The position numbers were made by a program, and so were the translations under genes. Shown here one piece after another: positions 25,326 to 34,146 of a stretch of 64,000 bases of DNA. Where the stretch lies: positions 663,501 to 727,500 of the forward strand of contig NZ_BMWT01000001.1 in the NCBI RefSeq assembly GCF_014651375.1, in the 5' to 3' direction. This DNA is from Tateyamaria omphalii (lineage in GTDB: Bacteria > Pseudomonadota > Alphaproteobacteria > Rhodobacterales > Rhodobacteraceae). The notes under the pieces are model-generated. The model worked only from the letters and a program-made list of their open reading frames with translations. It was not told the DNA's origin and did not search any database. Position 1 is the stretch's first letter; each line of letters opens with the position of its first letter.

Positions 25326-27214
25326 GCCGCATCCGCCTGAAGGAGTGCAGCAAGGTCGGACGCCTCAAACGGCTTGCGAAGAACCGGGGCGGACAGCGCT
25401 GCAGTCTGGTATAGTGTGTCACCCCGCGGAAGTGAGGTCATCAGGATCACGGGAAGGCTACCCTGCAACTGGTTTGCAAGGTCAATGCCGGTGCGGCTGC
25501 CGGACCCAAGGTTGATGTCAGACAGCACAAGGCCAATGTCAGGCAGGTCTGCCGTGAGGGCGATGGCTTCGTCCACGCCCGCAGCTTCGATCACGGCGTG
25601 ACCCATGCCCATCAGCAAGTCGCGGTAGTATTGGCGCAAGTCTGGGTCGTCCTCGACCAGCAGCACGAGCGAGCCCGCCAGTTGTGGGGCAGGGCGGAGG
25701 GGCAGGCGCAGACGTACTTGTGCTCCAGTTTCTCCGTTGCCCAGCTTCAGATCGCCACCCGCCCGCTTGGTCATGTCATAAACCATGGGCAACCCCATAC
25801 CCGATCCCTCGGAGCCTTTGGTGGTGAAGAACGGGTCGAAACCGTGTTCCAACGCGTCATTGGAAAAGCCGGGGCCGGTGTCGGTGACGGTGAATTCCAG
25901 CCATGTGTCGTGGACAGGGCGCGCCGTCAGGGTGATGTCCCCTTTGGTGCCGCAGGCGTCGCGGGCGTTCAGGATAAGGTTCAACAGGCTGTCTTTCACC
26001 AAGCCGGGGTCCAGCATGTGGGGCCCTGTGACCGTTGTGAATGTGCTGAGCGTGAGTCCGGGTGGCAGGGTCGATTGCGCCATGGTGGTCATATCGCCCA
26101 GCAGCGTTTCGATGTCAGTCGCGGCGGGACGCATGGCGCGTCCTGCAGTCATGTCAGCGATTGAATTCAGCAGCTCGCCGCCACGGCGGGTGGCAGAGAG
26201 TGTGCCGTCGATCAGGTCCTGGGCGCCCGACGGCAGCCCCCCCATGCGGGAAAGTTTGGACTGTAAGCCCAGGATGATGGTCAACAGGTTGGAAAAGTCA
26301 TGCGCCATGCCAGACGTCATCTGAGCCGCAAGTGTGCGGCGCCTGTTCTGTTGGAGCGCGACGCGCGCCTGTGTTTCTTCCGTGATGTCCATGGACAGGA
26401 TGTAGACGCCGCCCGAGGCCTCCGGTGTGAAGGCTACACGGATCCGTCTGGCGCTTGCCTCATCCGTGAACTCAAACACGGATGCCTCGCCCTTGTAGGC
26501 ACGTGCCAGGTTCGATGCGATGCGTCCGTAGGCAAAGGCACCAAGTGCATCCGAGATGTGTTGGCCGACAATGTCCGACGGGCGGCTGGGAATAACCGTA
26601 CTGAGGCGTCTGTTCGAGTAAGTGTAGTGACCGCTGGCATCCACAAGCGCGATGTGGGCCGGCATCATCTCGGTTGTCAGGCGGGTGCGGGCCTCCGTCT
26701 CGGTCAGCTGACGTTTGGCTTCTTCGAGAGCGGCAACGGTGGCGGCCAGTTGGCGGTTCGTGGCACTCAGCGCTTCGGTGTGTTGCAGCACCTGATCGGA
26801 TAGTTCCGTAGCGCGGGCACGCAGGAGCGTTTCTTGCGCCTTGATGTGGGAGATGTCGGTGTAAACCGTGACCCAACCGCCCTGTGGCAGGGGGGAGCCT
26901 TCGACGCTGATCGTGCGGCCATTGGCGCGGGTGCGCTCCATGTAATGCGGCTCGAAGGCGAGGGCCTGATCCACACGTTCCTGCACAAAGCTGTCCAGAT
27001 CGTCGATCGGGCCGTATTCACCGCGCTTGGCCAAATGCGTGATTGTTTCGCGAAAGGTGGAACCGGGGGTGACGAGTGCATCCGGTAAATCAAACATCTG
27101 CTGGAACGGCGCATTGCAAACAGCAAGTCGCAAATCCTGATCATAGATCGTCAGCGCCTGCACGATCAGGTTCAAGCCCGAGGCCGTCAGCGATGCCGTA
27201 TGATCCTGTGCCAT
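25322..27214 (-). CDS. Hybrid sensor histidine kinase (PAS, HisKA, HATPase, receiver)
   Basis: A 630-residue cytosolic kinase. A PAS_7-type domain (VQALTIYDQDLRLAVCNAPF) is followed by a coiled coil and a second PAS-like domain (MPAHIALVDASGHYTYSNRR). The phospho-acceptor region is AQMTSGMAHDFSNLLTIILG (H-D-F type). The ATPase has LNLILNARDAC, TVTDTGPGFSND and GSGMGLPMVYDMTKRAGG. A C-terminal receiver domain (VLLVEDDPDLRQYYRDLLMG, VLSDINLGSGSRTG) makes it a hybrid. It has no transmembrane segment, so it senses an internal signal. It pairs with the OmpR-type regulator and is divergent from the acyl-CoA synthetase gene. Confidence 0.93.
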   Translation of the reverse strand: MAQDHTASLTASGLNLIVQALTIYDQDLRLAVCNAPFQQMFDLPDALVTPGSTFRETITHLAKRGEYGPIDDLDSFVQERVDQALAFEPHYMERTRANGRTISVEGSPLPQGGWVTVYTDISHIKAQETLLRARATELSDQVLQHTEALSATNRQLAATVAALEEAKRQLTETEARTRLTTEMMPAHIALVDASGHYTYSNRRLSTVIPSRPSDIVGQHISDALGAFAYGRIASNLARAYKGEASVFEFTDEASARRIRVAFTPEASGGVYILSMDITEETQARVALQQNRRRTLAAQMTSGMAHDFSNLLTIILGLQSKLSRMGGLPSGAQDLIDGTLSATRRGGELLNSIADMTAGRAMRPAATDIETLLGDMTTMAQSTLPPGLTLSTFTTVTGPHMLDPGLVKDSLLNLILNARDACGTKGDITLTARPVHDTWLEFTVTDTGPGFSNDALEHGFDPFFTTKGSEGSGMGLPMVYDMTKRAGGDLKLGNGETGAQVRLRLPLRPAPQLAGSLVLLVEDDPDLRQYYRDLLMGMGHAVIEAAGVDEAIALTADLPDIGLVLSDINLGSGSRTGIDLANQLQGSLPVILMTSLPRGDTLYQTAALSAPVLRKPFEASDLAALLQADAA

Positions 27215-27323
27215 GCCATATGGCTAGCACTGGTTTCCGGGCTCGCACAACGGGTCGCGGCCAGCTTGTTACAATTCGTAAGGTTTGGGAAAACATCAGG
27301 AAAAAGTTGACGCGCAGCGTTAG

Positions 27324-27339
27324 GTCTACATCCTTAGAC
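27324..27339. promoter_or_regulatory. Dyad GTCTA-N6-TAGAC, candidate operator
   Basis: A perfect 5-base inverted repeat (27324-27328 and 27335-27339, six-base spacer) lies in the 190-base divergent region between the sensor kinase gene and the acyl-CoA synthetase gene. A -35-like TTGACG sits just upstream (about 27307). It is a candidate binding site for the adjacent response regulator. Confidence 0.3.
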
Positions 27340-27405
27340 ACAGTAAGAATCGTCTGAGCGATCACGCGTGCCCCTCGGGAGGGGGTGCGCTGGGGAGGAA
27401 CATAC

Positions 27406-29376
27406 GTGGTCAAGTCGTCTGAGGGCGCGAGCGGACTGAAATCCGTACCTGCGCTGCTACATCGGAATGCCAATGAATTCGGATCGGCCCCTGCCTATCG
27501 CGAGAAAGAGTTCGGGATATGGCAAAGCTGGACATGGGCGGAAACGCTGGAAGAGGTTGAAGCGCTGGCGCTTGGGTTGATCGACCTGGGCGTGCAGCCC
27601 GGTGATCATATCGCTGTCATCGGCCGCAATCGTCCCTACCTTTACTGGTCCATGATGTCGGCGCAGATGGCGGGTGCGATCCCCGTGCCGCTTTATCAGG
27701 ACGCTGCGGCCGAAGAGATGGCCTATACCCTCGACCACTCCGGCGCGCGCTTTGTCATCGCGGGCGATCAGGAGCAGGTGGACAAAGTGATCGAGGTGCA
27801 GGGCCAGCTGCCGGACTTCGAGCAGATGATCTACCTCGATCCGCGGGGGCTGCGGAAATACGATCATGCCAAGCTGCACCAGTATAGCCATGTGCAGGAT
27901 GCCGGACGGACCAAGCGGGATGAACTTGCGCCTGAGATGGCCAAGCGCATTGCGGCGCTGGATTACGACAGCACCTGCGTGATGCTGTATACCTCGGGTA
28001 CAACAGGCAAGCCCAAGGGCGTGGTGTTGTCGAACCGAAATGTCATTGAAACGTCAAAGTCATCTTCTGAGTTTGATGGCTTGCGGCAGAGCGATGATAT
28101 CTTGGCATACCTGCCGATGGCGTGGGTGGGCGATTTCATCTTTTCCGTGGGTCAGGCGTTGTGGTCCGGGTTCTGCACAAACTGCCCTGAAAGCGCCGAC
28201 ACGATGCATGTGGACCTGCGCGAAATCGGTCCGACCTACTACTTCGCCCCGCCTCGGGTATTCGAGGGTCAGTTGACCAATGTAATGATCCGCATGGAAG
28301 ATGCGGGCGCGTTCAAGCAACGTATGTTCCATTACTTCATGGCACACGCCCGTAAGGTTGGACCGGCCATTCTGGATGGCAAATCGGTCGGGTTCATGGA
28401 CCGGATGAAGTACGCGCTGGGAGAATTGATGGTGTATGGGCCATTGAAAAACACGCTCGGCTTTTCGCGCGTGCGCGTGGGCTATACGGCTGGTGAAGCC
28501 ATTGGCCCGGAAATCTTTGATTTCTATCGCTCTTTGGGCATCAATCTGAAGCAGCTTTACGGCCAGACCGAGGCGACGGTGTTTATTACTGCCCAGCCTG
28601 ACGGCGAGGTGCGCAGCGACACGGTTGGCGTTAAATGTCCAGGTGTGGAGTTGAAAATCGAACCCAATGGCGAGGTGTTCTATCGCTCGCCCGGTGTGTT
28701 CGTGGAATACTACAAGAACGCCGAAAGTACGGCCGACACCAAGGACCCTGAGGGGTGGGTGGCGACGGGCGATGCCGGGTTCATTGAAGAAGACTCTGGC
28801 CATTTGCGCATCATCGACCGAGCCAAGGATGTGGGGCAGATGGCATCAGGCGCGCTGTTTGCGCCGAAATATGTGGAGAACAAGCTCAAGTTCTTCCCGA
28901 ACATTTTAGAGGCTGTGGTCTTTGGCAACGGACGCGATGAGTGCACGGCCTTTATCAACATCGATCTGACCGCCGTGGGCAACTGGGCGGAGCGGAACAA
29001 CATCGCCTATGCGTCCTATCAGGAATTGGCGGGCCATCCGCAGGTGCTGACCACGATCACCGAACACGTGGAAGAGGTGAACCGGTCGGTGGCTGAGGAC
29101 GAAATGTTGTCAGGATGCCAGGTGCATCGCTTTGTGGTCCTGCATAAGGAACTGGATGCAGATGATGGCGAGTTGACCCGCACGCGCAAGGTACGCCGTC
29201 GGATCATTGAGGAGAAATATGGCGACATCATCACCGCGCTTTATGACGGATCGCAGGAAATCTCGACCACAACAGAGGTGACCTATGAAGATGGGCGCAA
29301 AGGATCGATTTCGGCAACGCTTGAAATACGCGCGGCAGTGACATCGGCGGTTGCGCAAAAGATGGCGGCGGAGTGA
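27406..29376 (+). CDS. Long-chain acyl-CoA synthetase (AMP-binding)
   Basis: A 656-residue protein from GTG 27406, which has GGAGGA seven bases upstream. The AMP-binding P-loop is MLYTSGTTGKPKGVVLSNRN, with later motifs YGQTEATVFITAQPDGEVRS and GWVATGDAGFIEEDSGHLRI, DRAKDVGQMASGALFAPKYV. The long form with a large N-terminal domain resembles the FadD15/AMP-ligase type that lies next to Liv-type transporters in many proteobacteria. It should activate a carboxylic acid to its CoA thioester, probably the substrate brought in by the ABC transporter encoded downstream. The acid itself is not identifiable. Confidence 0.92.
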   Translation: MVKSSEGASGLKSVPALLHRNANEFGSAPAYREKEFGIWQSWTWAETLEEVEALALGLIDLGVQPGDHIAVIGRNRPYLYWSMMSAQMAGAIPVPLYQDAAAEEMAYTLDHSGARFVIAGDQEQVDKVIEVQGQLPDFEQMIYLDPRGLRKYDHAKLHQYSHVQDAGRTKRDELAPEMAKRIAALDYDSTCVMLYTSGTTGKPKGVVLSNRNVIETSKSSSEFDGLRQSDDILAYLPMAWVGDFIFSVGQALWSGFCTNCPESADTMHVDLREIGPTYYFAPPRVFEGQLTNVMIRMEDAGAFKQRMFHYFMAHARKVGPAILDGKSVGFMDRMKYALGELMVYGPLKNTLGFSRVRVGYTAGEAIGPEIFDFYRSLGINLKQLYGQTEATVFITAQPDGEVRSDTVGVKCPGVELKIEPNGEVFYRSPGVFVEYYKNAESTADTKDPEGWVATGDAGFIEEDSGHLRIIDRAKDVGQMASGALFAPKYVENKLKFFPNILEAVVFGNGRDECTAFINIDLTAVGNWAERNNIAYASYQELAGHPQVLTTITEHVEEVNRSVAEDEMLSGCQVHRFVVLHKELDADDGELTRTRKVRRRIIEEKYGDIITALYDGSQEISTTTEVTYEDGRKGSISATLEIRAAVTSAVAQKMAAE

Positions 29377-29564
29377 GGATGCTGGTTCGACGCTCGGCTG
29401 CGCCATCGCCCCGCCCACCATCCCGTTTGGTGCACCATTTCATACGATTGGGTCGGCAGGCCAATCGACCCTCCGAGGGGGATTTCCTTGAAACAGGGAA
29501 TGAGGACCGTCTTGGAAAGCCTCTGGTGGAGGGTTTCAGGTCCGAATCGGCGGAGCCTATGGCC

Positions 29565-29729
29565 TTAGTTCTTGAACACGTGTCGGATGGCACAGGTCAG
29601 GCGATTGTCGCCAGTAAAGTGGCCGATGTTGCGCCTCATGATTTTGCGTGTTTCCGCAGCGCTCAGCCCCTTTCGGTGGCAATCGAATGCGAGTTTCAGC
29701 AGGTAGCGTCGTTCAAGTGCGTCAAACAT
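29565..29729 (-). CDS. Small hypothetical protein (54 residues) antisense to the operon direction
   Basis: An ATG at 29729 is preceded by GGAGGGTTCCCA, an excellent ribosome-binding site. The frame MFDALERRYLLKLAFDCHRK, GLSAAETRKIMRRNIGHF ends at 29565 and shows GC-rich third positions typical of genes here. The product is basic, helical and without a membrane segment; I do not recognise it. It lies in the 435-base gap between the acyl-CoA synthetase and livG, on the opposite strand. The rest of that gap (29377-29564) shows no supported gene. Confidence 0.6.
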   Translation of the reverse strand: MFDALERRYLLKLAFDCHRKGLSAAETRKIMRRNIGHFTGDNRLTCAIRHVFKN

Positions 29730-29811
29730 TGGGAACCCTCCGAAATGTGTCCCGAGCTTGCGCATAGATTGGTTAACATGCCTCCAATACGGCGGGCGAT
29801 GGAGGTGATGG

Positions 29812-30630
29812 ATGCTTGATCAGACCGAAGGCTACACCACCGCTGATGGCCGCAAGATCGGTGGCGTGGTGATGGAGATGAAGAACATCACGCTGCGCTT
29901 TGGAGGGGTTGAGGCGATCAAGGACATCTCCTTTGATATCCGCGAGGGTGAGATTCGCGCCATCATCGGCCCCAACGGCGCGGGCAAATCGTCGATGTTG
30001 AACGTCATTTCGGGGTTCTATGTCCCGCAAGAGGGGCAGGTGTATTACAAGGGTGCGCCGCGCCCGCCGATGAAGCCGTTCGAGGTGGCGCGACAAGGGA
30101 TCGCGCGGACATTCCAGAACATTGCGCTTTTTGAAGGGATGACTGTTCTGGACAACGTGATGACCGGGCGGCTGACCCACATGAAGACCGGTTTGTGGGG
30201 GCAGGCTATCTGGAAAGGCAAGGCAGAGGCGGAAGAAACAGCCAACCGGGAAATCGCTGAAAAGATTATCGATTTTCTGGAAATCCAAGCCATCCGCAAG
30301 ACACCGGTGGCCCGTTTGCCTTACGGGCTGAAGAAACGGGTCGAGCTGGCGCGCGCCTTGGCAGCTGAACCGTCGCTGCTGCTGCTGGACGAACCCATGG
30401 CGGGTATGAATGTCGAGGAGAAAGAGGACATGAGCCGCTTTATCCTCGACGTGAATGACGAGTTCGGAACCACCATTGCACTGATCGAGCACGACATGGG
30501 TGTGGTTATGGACCTGTCCGACCGCGTGGTCGTTATGGACTACGGCAAGAAGATTGGGGACGGTACACCGGACGATGTGCGCAACAATCAGGATGTGATC
30601 GACGCCTATCTTGGGGTGTCGCATGACTGA
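29812..30630 (+). CDS. livG: Branched-chain amino acid-type ABC transporter ATPase (LivG)
   Basis: A 272-residue ATPase with Walker A GPNGAGKSSMLNVISG, Walker B LLLLDEPMAGMN and the switch His in IALIEHDMGVVMDLSDRVVV. The signature LPYGLKKRVELARAL and the ARTFQNIALFEGMTV Q-loop are LivG-type. A ribosome-binding GGAGG lies just before the ATG at 29812. The cluster continues with permeases, a binding protein and LivF, and starts with an acyl-CoA synthetase, so the substrate may be a fatty or aromatic acid and not an amino acid. Confidence 0.92.
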   Translation: MLDQTEGYTTADGRKIGGVVMEMKNITLRFGGVEAIKDISFDIREGEIRAIIGPNGAGKSSMLNVISGFYVPQEGQVYYKGAPRPPMKPFEVARQGIARTFQNIALFEGMTVLDNVMTGRLTHMKTGLWGQAIWKGKAEAEETANREIAEKIIDFLEIQAIRKTPVARLPYGLKKRVELARALAAEPSLLLLDEPMAGMNVEEKEDMSRFILDVNDEFGTTIALIEHDMGVVMDLSDRVVVMDYGKKIGDGTPDDVRNNQDVIDAYLGVSHD

Positions 30631-31117
30631 ATGGACACCCGGCAACAGGGTGTCACCCCGCGTACACCTCTCGTACACCCCCTGTGCACCCCTAACGCGC
30701 TGTATTCTGGCGCTTTGCGCAACGCTTTTGCCGGGTGTGGCGCTGGCCGGGCCGGGATGGGATGCGTTTGTCGCGCGGTGTCTTGATCCATTTGAGCATC
30801 AAACACTGCCCATCGTAGACGATTTGACCGAACAGCCCGCGGACCAGATGCATGATGCGATCCGGGTCTATGCTGCGGATGCGTTCACCTTACTGCTGGA
30901 TGCGGCACCTGCACTGGGTGACCGGGCTTGCGCCGTCGAGGTGCCAGAGGCGGCTGTGGATGCCATGGCGGAGGATTGGGTGTCTGCGCAAGTTGCTTCG
31001 GGTCGTTACGTGCGTGAAGCCGATTGGTTGGTGAGCAACGAATGGATCGAACCGCGCGTGATGGTGCGCGTCGATGATGGTGCGTTCCGCGTCGTGGAGA
31101 CTGATCTTGAGAGCTAG
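30623..31117 (+). CDS. Secreted hypothetical protein
   Basis: A 164-residue protein starting at ATG 30623, eight bases inside livG. After a polar stretch it has a signal peptide (RCILALCATLLPGVALAGPG). The mature part contains FVARCLDPFEHQTLP and GDRACAVEVPEAAVDAMAEDW. It looks distantly related to the next protein: both have an RCL segment near the mature N-terminus and a later AC-x-hydrophobic segment. No known family. Its overlap with livG places it in the transporter operon. Confidence 0.75.
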   Translation: MTEWTPGNRVSPRVHLSYTPCAPLTRCILALCATLLPGVALAGPGWDAFVARCLDPFEHQTLPIVDDLTEQPADQMHDAIRVYAADAFTLLLDAAPALGDRACAVEVPEAAVDAMAEDWVSAQVASGRYVREADWLVSNEWIEPRVMVRVDDGAFRVVETDLES

Positions 31118-31694
31118 GCTGCTGGCCATATGTGCCGCCCTTTGGGCCGGTCCTGCGCTGGCGGGTGAGCCTGCGATCTGTGATCCGTCGCAGCCCGATA
31201 TGGCAGGCCTCTGTGACGTGATTGAAGCGCGGTGCCTGCCCTATTTGGAAGATCCGGCTAGCCTGTCGCCACGAGACATCATGCCGATCCCGCGCACGTT
31301 CCGCCGGTACTTTGAAAGCACACTGAATTCTTACGCGCTGGGTTATCAGGAGACGGATCTGCCTAACACGCTGGTGGTGTTCATGTATGACGAACCCGCC
31401 TGCGAGATCATCAGCCATGGGTTCAGTTATTCCGAGTTGCTGACGGCGTTCAACGAATGGCGTGATGGGGCAGGGTCGAGGTTCGTGTCGACAACCGCTT
31501 TTGAGCCCGTAAGCCGAGTGACCATGGATCGGGCTTTTGCCGCGGCATTTCTTGCCGCCCCGCGCCGCGATGGGCGCGTGACCGAGATCACACTGAACTG
31601 GAACCTGACATTCGAAGGGCTGACCCGTCTGCGGGTGAGTTACCAGCCGCTTCGCGATCACACGGCTGATTTGATGGGGGTGGGGTTGAAATGA
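31107..31694 (+). CDS. Secreted hypothetical protein
   Basis: A 195-residue protein from TTG 31107, chosen because GGAG lies seven bases upstream and because it gives a compact signal peptide (M/L-RARLLAICAALWAGPALA). ATG 31074 would add eleven residues and has no ribosome-binding site. The mature part contains Cys residues in CDPSQPDMAGLCDVIEARCL and in EPACEIISHGFSYSELL. No family recognised. It overlaps the genes on both sides by a few bases, so it is translated as part of the liv operon. Confidence 0.72.
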   Translation: MRARLLAICAALWAGPALAGEPAICDPSQPDMAGLCDVIEARCLPYLEDPASLSPRDIMPIPRTFRRYFESTLNSYALGYQETDLPNTLVVFMYDEPACEIISHGFSYSELLTAFNEWRDGAGSRFVSTTAFEPVSRVTMDRAFAAAFLAAPRRDGRVTEITLNWNLTFEGLTRLRVSYQPLRDHTADLMGVGLK

Positions 31695-32233
31695 GATTCA
31701 TAGCGTGTGTCGCGGCCTTGATTGCCATGCCTCAATTGGCCACTGCACAGGATCAGGCGGCGTTTGAGGCGGGGCTTGGAGAATGCGCTCGGTACATTAC
31801 GGCAAAGCCGGTTACCGTCTGGAACTTCCAAACACCACCGGCCTCTTCGGATGAGGATGAAGGCGGGACTAACGCAACCGTTCTTTATCCGCAGGGTTCA
31901 GGTGGGAATTTCGATTTCGCTGTCGGGTTTGCCCATTCAAAGGGCACTTCCACCACGCCCGGTAGTTGGACGTGCAGCGGATCGGGGCCGAAGTCGCCAC
32001 AGTGGCCTCAGTTCAATGTCACAGGCTGGATCGGTGCAGATGCGCGTCTGCGTTCAAATGGATTGGTTGAGCTCAAGTTCCCGCCACCGCTGCGCGCCTA
32101 TGCAAATTGCACGGCCGAAGCACCGGATGTGTATTTCTTGTTCAACGCAGGTGACGGGGACCGTGTGGTGTTTGCTGCAACGACCGGTCCGGCTGCGGCT
32201 GCGTTTTGTACCTCTATGGGATGGAAAGGGTAA
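31691..32233 (+). CDS. Secreted hypothetical protein
   Basis: A 180-residue protein with a clear signal peptide (MRFIACVAALIAMPQLATAQ). Its mature domain is rich in Gly, Pro and aromatics (GGTNATVLYPQGSGGNFDFA, GSWTCSGSGPKSPQWPQFNV) with four Cys that could form disulfides in the periplasm. No family recognised. It overlaps the previous stop by four bases (ATGA) and is three bases from the livH start. Confidence 0.75.
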   Translation: MRFIACVAALIAMPQLATAQDQAAFEAGLGECARYITAKPVTVWNFQTPPASSDEDEGGTNATVLYPQGSGGNFDFAVGFAHSKGTSTTPGSWTCSGSGPKSPQWPQFNVTGWIGADARLRSNGLVELKFPPPLRAYANCTAEAPDVYFLFNAGDGDRVVFAATTGPAAAAFCTSMGWKG

Positions 32234-32236
32234 ATC

Positions 32237-33268
32237 GTGTCTGACCAACTGATCTATGCCAGCGAGGTGTTCCTCAACGGTCTGATGGCCGGGGTGCTCT
32301 ACGCCCTTGTGGCGCTGGGCTTTGTCCTGATCTTCAAGGCGTCTGGCATCTTCAACTTTGCCCAAGGGGTCATGGCGCTGTTTGCGGCAATGACGCTGGT
32401 GGGTATCCAGTCTGGGCAGGTGCCATTCGCGCATTTGATCAATGCGATCTTCGGGACCAAGATTCACCATTTTGGATGGCATGTGCATTCGGTGGTCGCC
32501 ATTCTTTTGACGGTGCTGGTGATGATCCTGTTGGCGTGGATGGTGCAGCGCTTCATCTTCAAGCATCTCGTGGGGCAGGAACCCATCATTCTTTTCATGG
32601 CGACCATTGGTCTGGCCTATCTGCTCGAAGGCGTTGCGGACCTGATGTGGGGGTCCGAGATCAAGAAGCTGGATGTGTGTCTGGCCGAAGGGACATGCCT
32701 GCCGCAGGGCATCAACCTTGCCATTGATGAGGCGACGTTCAACCTGTTTGGCTACGGCTTCTTCATCGACAATTTGGACATCACAGCCACGATTATCGCG
32801 ATCCTTTTGGTGACGGCGCTGGTGATATTCTCGCAATACACCAAGCAGGGGCGCGCGATGCGGGCCGTGGCGGATGATCACCAGGCGGCGTTGTCCGTCG
32901 GCGTGTCGCTCAACTACATCTGGATTTTGGTGTGGTCGGTCGCGGGCTTTGTCGCGCTGGTCGCGGGAATCATGTGGGGGGCGAAATCGGGCGTGCAGTT
33001 CTCGCTGTCGCTGATCGCATTGAAGGCTCTGCCGGTGCTGATGCTGGGCGGGTTCACGTCCATCCCCGGCGCCATCGTGGGCGGTCTGATCATTGGTGTG
33101 GGCGAGAAGCTGTTCGAGTTCTTCATGTCCTCGGGCGATCTGGCGGGCGCACTGTTTGGCTTTACCATGAACGCGACTGAGAATTGGTTTGCCTACGTGC
33201 TGGCGTTGATCTTCCTTGTGTTCCGTCCGCAGGGCTTGTTTGGGGAGAAGATCATTGAACGTGTATAG
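32237..33268 (+). CDS. livH: Branched-chain amino acid-type ABC transporter permease (LivH)
   Basis: A 343-residue membrane protein starting at GTG 32237. LivH features are NGLMAGVLYALVALGFVLIF, KASGIFNFAQGVMALFAAMT, RAVADDHQAALSVGVSLNYI and MLGGFTSIPGAIVGGLIIGV. It pairs with LivM to form the translocation path. A long loop (DLMWGSEIKKLDVCLAEGTC) is larger than in E. coli LivH, as is common in the acyl-CoA-synthetase-linked subgroup. Confidence 0.93.
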   Translation: MSDQLIYASEVFLNGLMAGVLYALVALGFVLIFKASGIFNFAQGVMALFAAMTLVGIQSGQVPFAHLINAIFGTKIHHFGWHVHSVVAILLTVLVMILLAWMVQRFIFKHLVGQEPIILFMATIGLAYLLEGVADLMWGSEIKKLDVCLAEGTCLPQGINLAIDEATFNLFGYGFFIDNLDITATIIAILLVTALVIFSQYTKQGRAMRAVADDHQAALSVGVSLNYIWILVWSVAGFVALVAGIMWGAKSGVQFSLSLIALKALPVLMLGGFTSIPGAIVGGLIIGVGEKLFEFFMSSGDLAGALFGFTMNATENWFAYVLALIFLVFRPQGLFGEKIIERV

Positions 33269-33680
33269 TTTTTCGCAATCCTTTGCTGTCGCAGCCTTGA
33301 CCACTGTCTTGGCTACTTCGGCATCGGCAAAATGTACGGCGATCAATGTCCCAGAACCGGTACGCGGCCTCGAAGAGTTTAAGGACTCCGTTGTGGATGG
33401 AGACTACAATCTGGCTATGCTCAACTTCGAAGTTTCAGACGCTGCCAAGCAACAGCTTGCAGGTGGATTGGAAGCGATTGCACCCGACGGCTTCAAGGAA
33501 TGCACGACAATAAAACAGGTCCGGCAAAGTGGTTACTTCATTTCCGAAGTCTTCATGACTGAGCGTGACGGCACAATTCTGTATTGGACTATTTCGGGCC
33601 AAACTGATGGATCAAGCTTCCGTATGATCAATTTCACTTACCATGATGAGTTTGAAAAGATCCGAGGGTTGATCCACTGA
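33255..33680 (+). CDS. Secreted hypothetical protein
   Basis: A 141-residue protein that overlaps the end of livH by 14 bases, with TTG 33255 chosen because GGAG lies seven bases upstream (GTG 33261 is the alternative). The signal peptide is VYSFSQSFAVAALTTVLATS followed by ASA. The mature part contains two Cys (KCTAINVPEP and FKECTTIKQV) and an IRGLIH end. No family recognised. It is the fourth small exported protein embedded in the transporter operon. Confidence 0.65.
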   Translation: MNVYSFSQSFAVAALTTVLATSASAKCTAINVPEPVRGLEEFKDSVVDGDYNLAMLNFEVSDAAKQQLAGGLEAIAPDGFKECTTIKQVRQSGYFISEVFMTERDGTILYWTISGQTDGSSFRMINFTYHDEFEKIRGLIH

Positions 33681-33693
33681 TGAAGCATCACTT

Positions 33694-34020
33694 TCAACTG
33701 TCCAGCTGTCGAAACAGCGTCACTGTCAATGCGGCAAGTACCGTGATGGACAGCGTCATCGCCAGCATGAGGTCGCCCGTCAGCAGCAACGTGGTACCGG
33801 CGCAAAGTGTCAGGACAAAGATGCACAGCAGCAGCGTTGGCCCAAAGCGCCCGGTTGGTCGTCGGGGTGCAGCCCGCGCTGTTGCTTGGATAACCACCTC
33901 ATCGGCATCCGGCACGGATTCGAACAATTTGGCTTTGGCCGCTGCCAGATCGACGGCATTGATTTCACCCCGCGCATGCGCGGCATCCAGACGACGGATG
34001 TCGTCAAGTATCGCGGTCAT
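33694..34020 (-). CDS. SHOCT-like membrane protein, hypothetical
   Basis: A 108-residue protein from ATG 34020, which has GGAG eight bases upstream. The N-terminus ILDDIRRLDAAHARGEINAV, DLAAAKAKLFES looks like a SHOCT-type short helical domain. The C-terminal half carries two hydrophobic helices (TLLLCIFVLTLCAGTTLLLT and LMLAMTLSITVLAALTVTLF). It lies on the opposite strand inside the liv cluster, between the livH-linked gene and livM. Longer frames running to 34464 contain only antisense sequence of livM before this start. Confidence 0.7.
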   Translation of the reverse strand: MTAILDDIRRLDAAHARGEINAVDLAAAKAKLFESVPDADEVVIQATARAAPRRPTGRFGPTLLLCIFVLTLCAGTTLLLTGDLMLAMTLSITVLAALTVTLFRQLDS

Positions 34021-34146
34021 AGATCCCACTCCATTTTCCCACACACAGATTGCCATGGGACAGGGTGGGAAATGTGGCAAAACGCGGAAAACCGGCACTG
34101 TGGTTAAAGGCGCATTCACCTTGCGCGCAATGGGAGGACGCATCTG

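Noticed and set aside
29373..29819. 148-codon plus-strand frame between the acyl-CoA synthetase and livG
   Set aside because: No ribosome-binding site and no codon bias; the small gene on the opposite strand explains part of it better.
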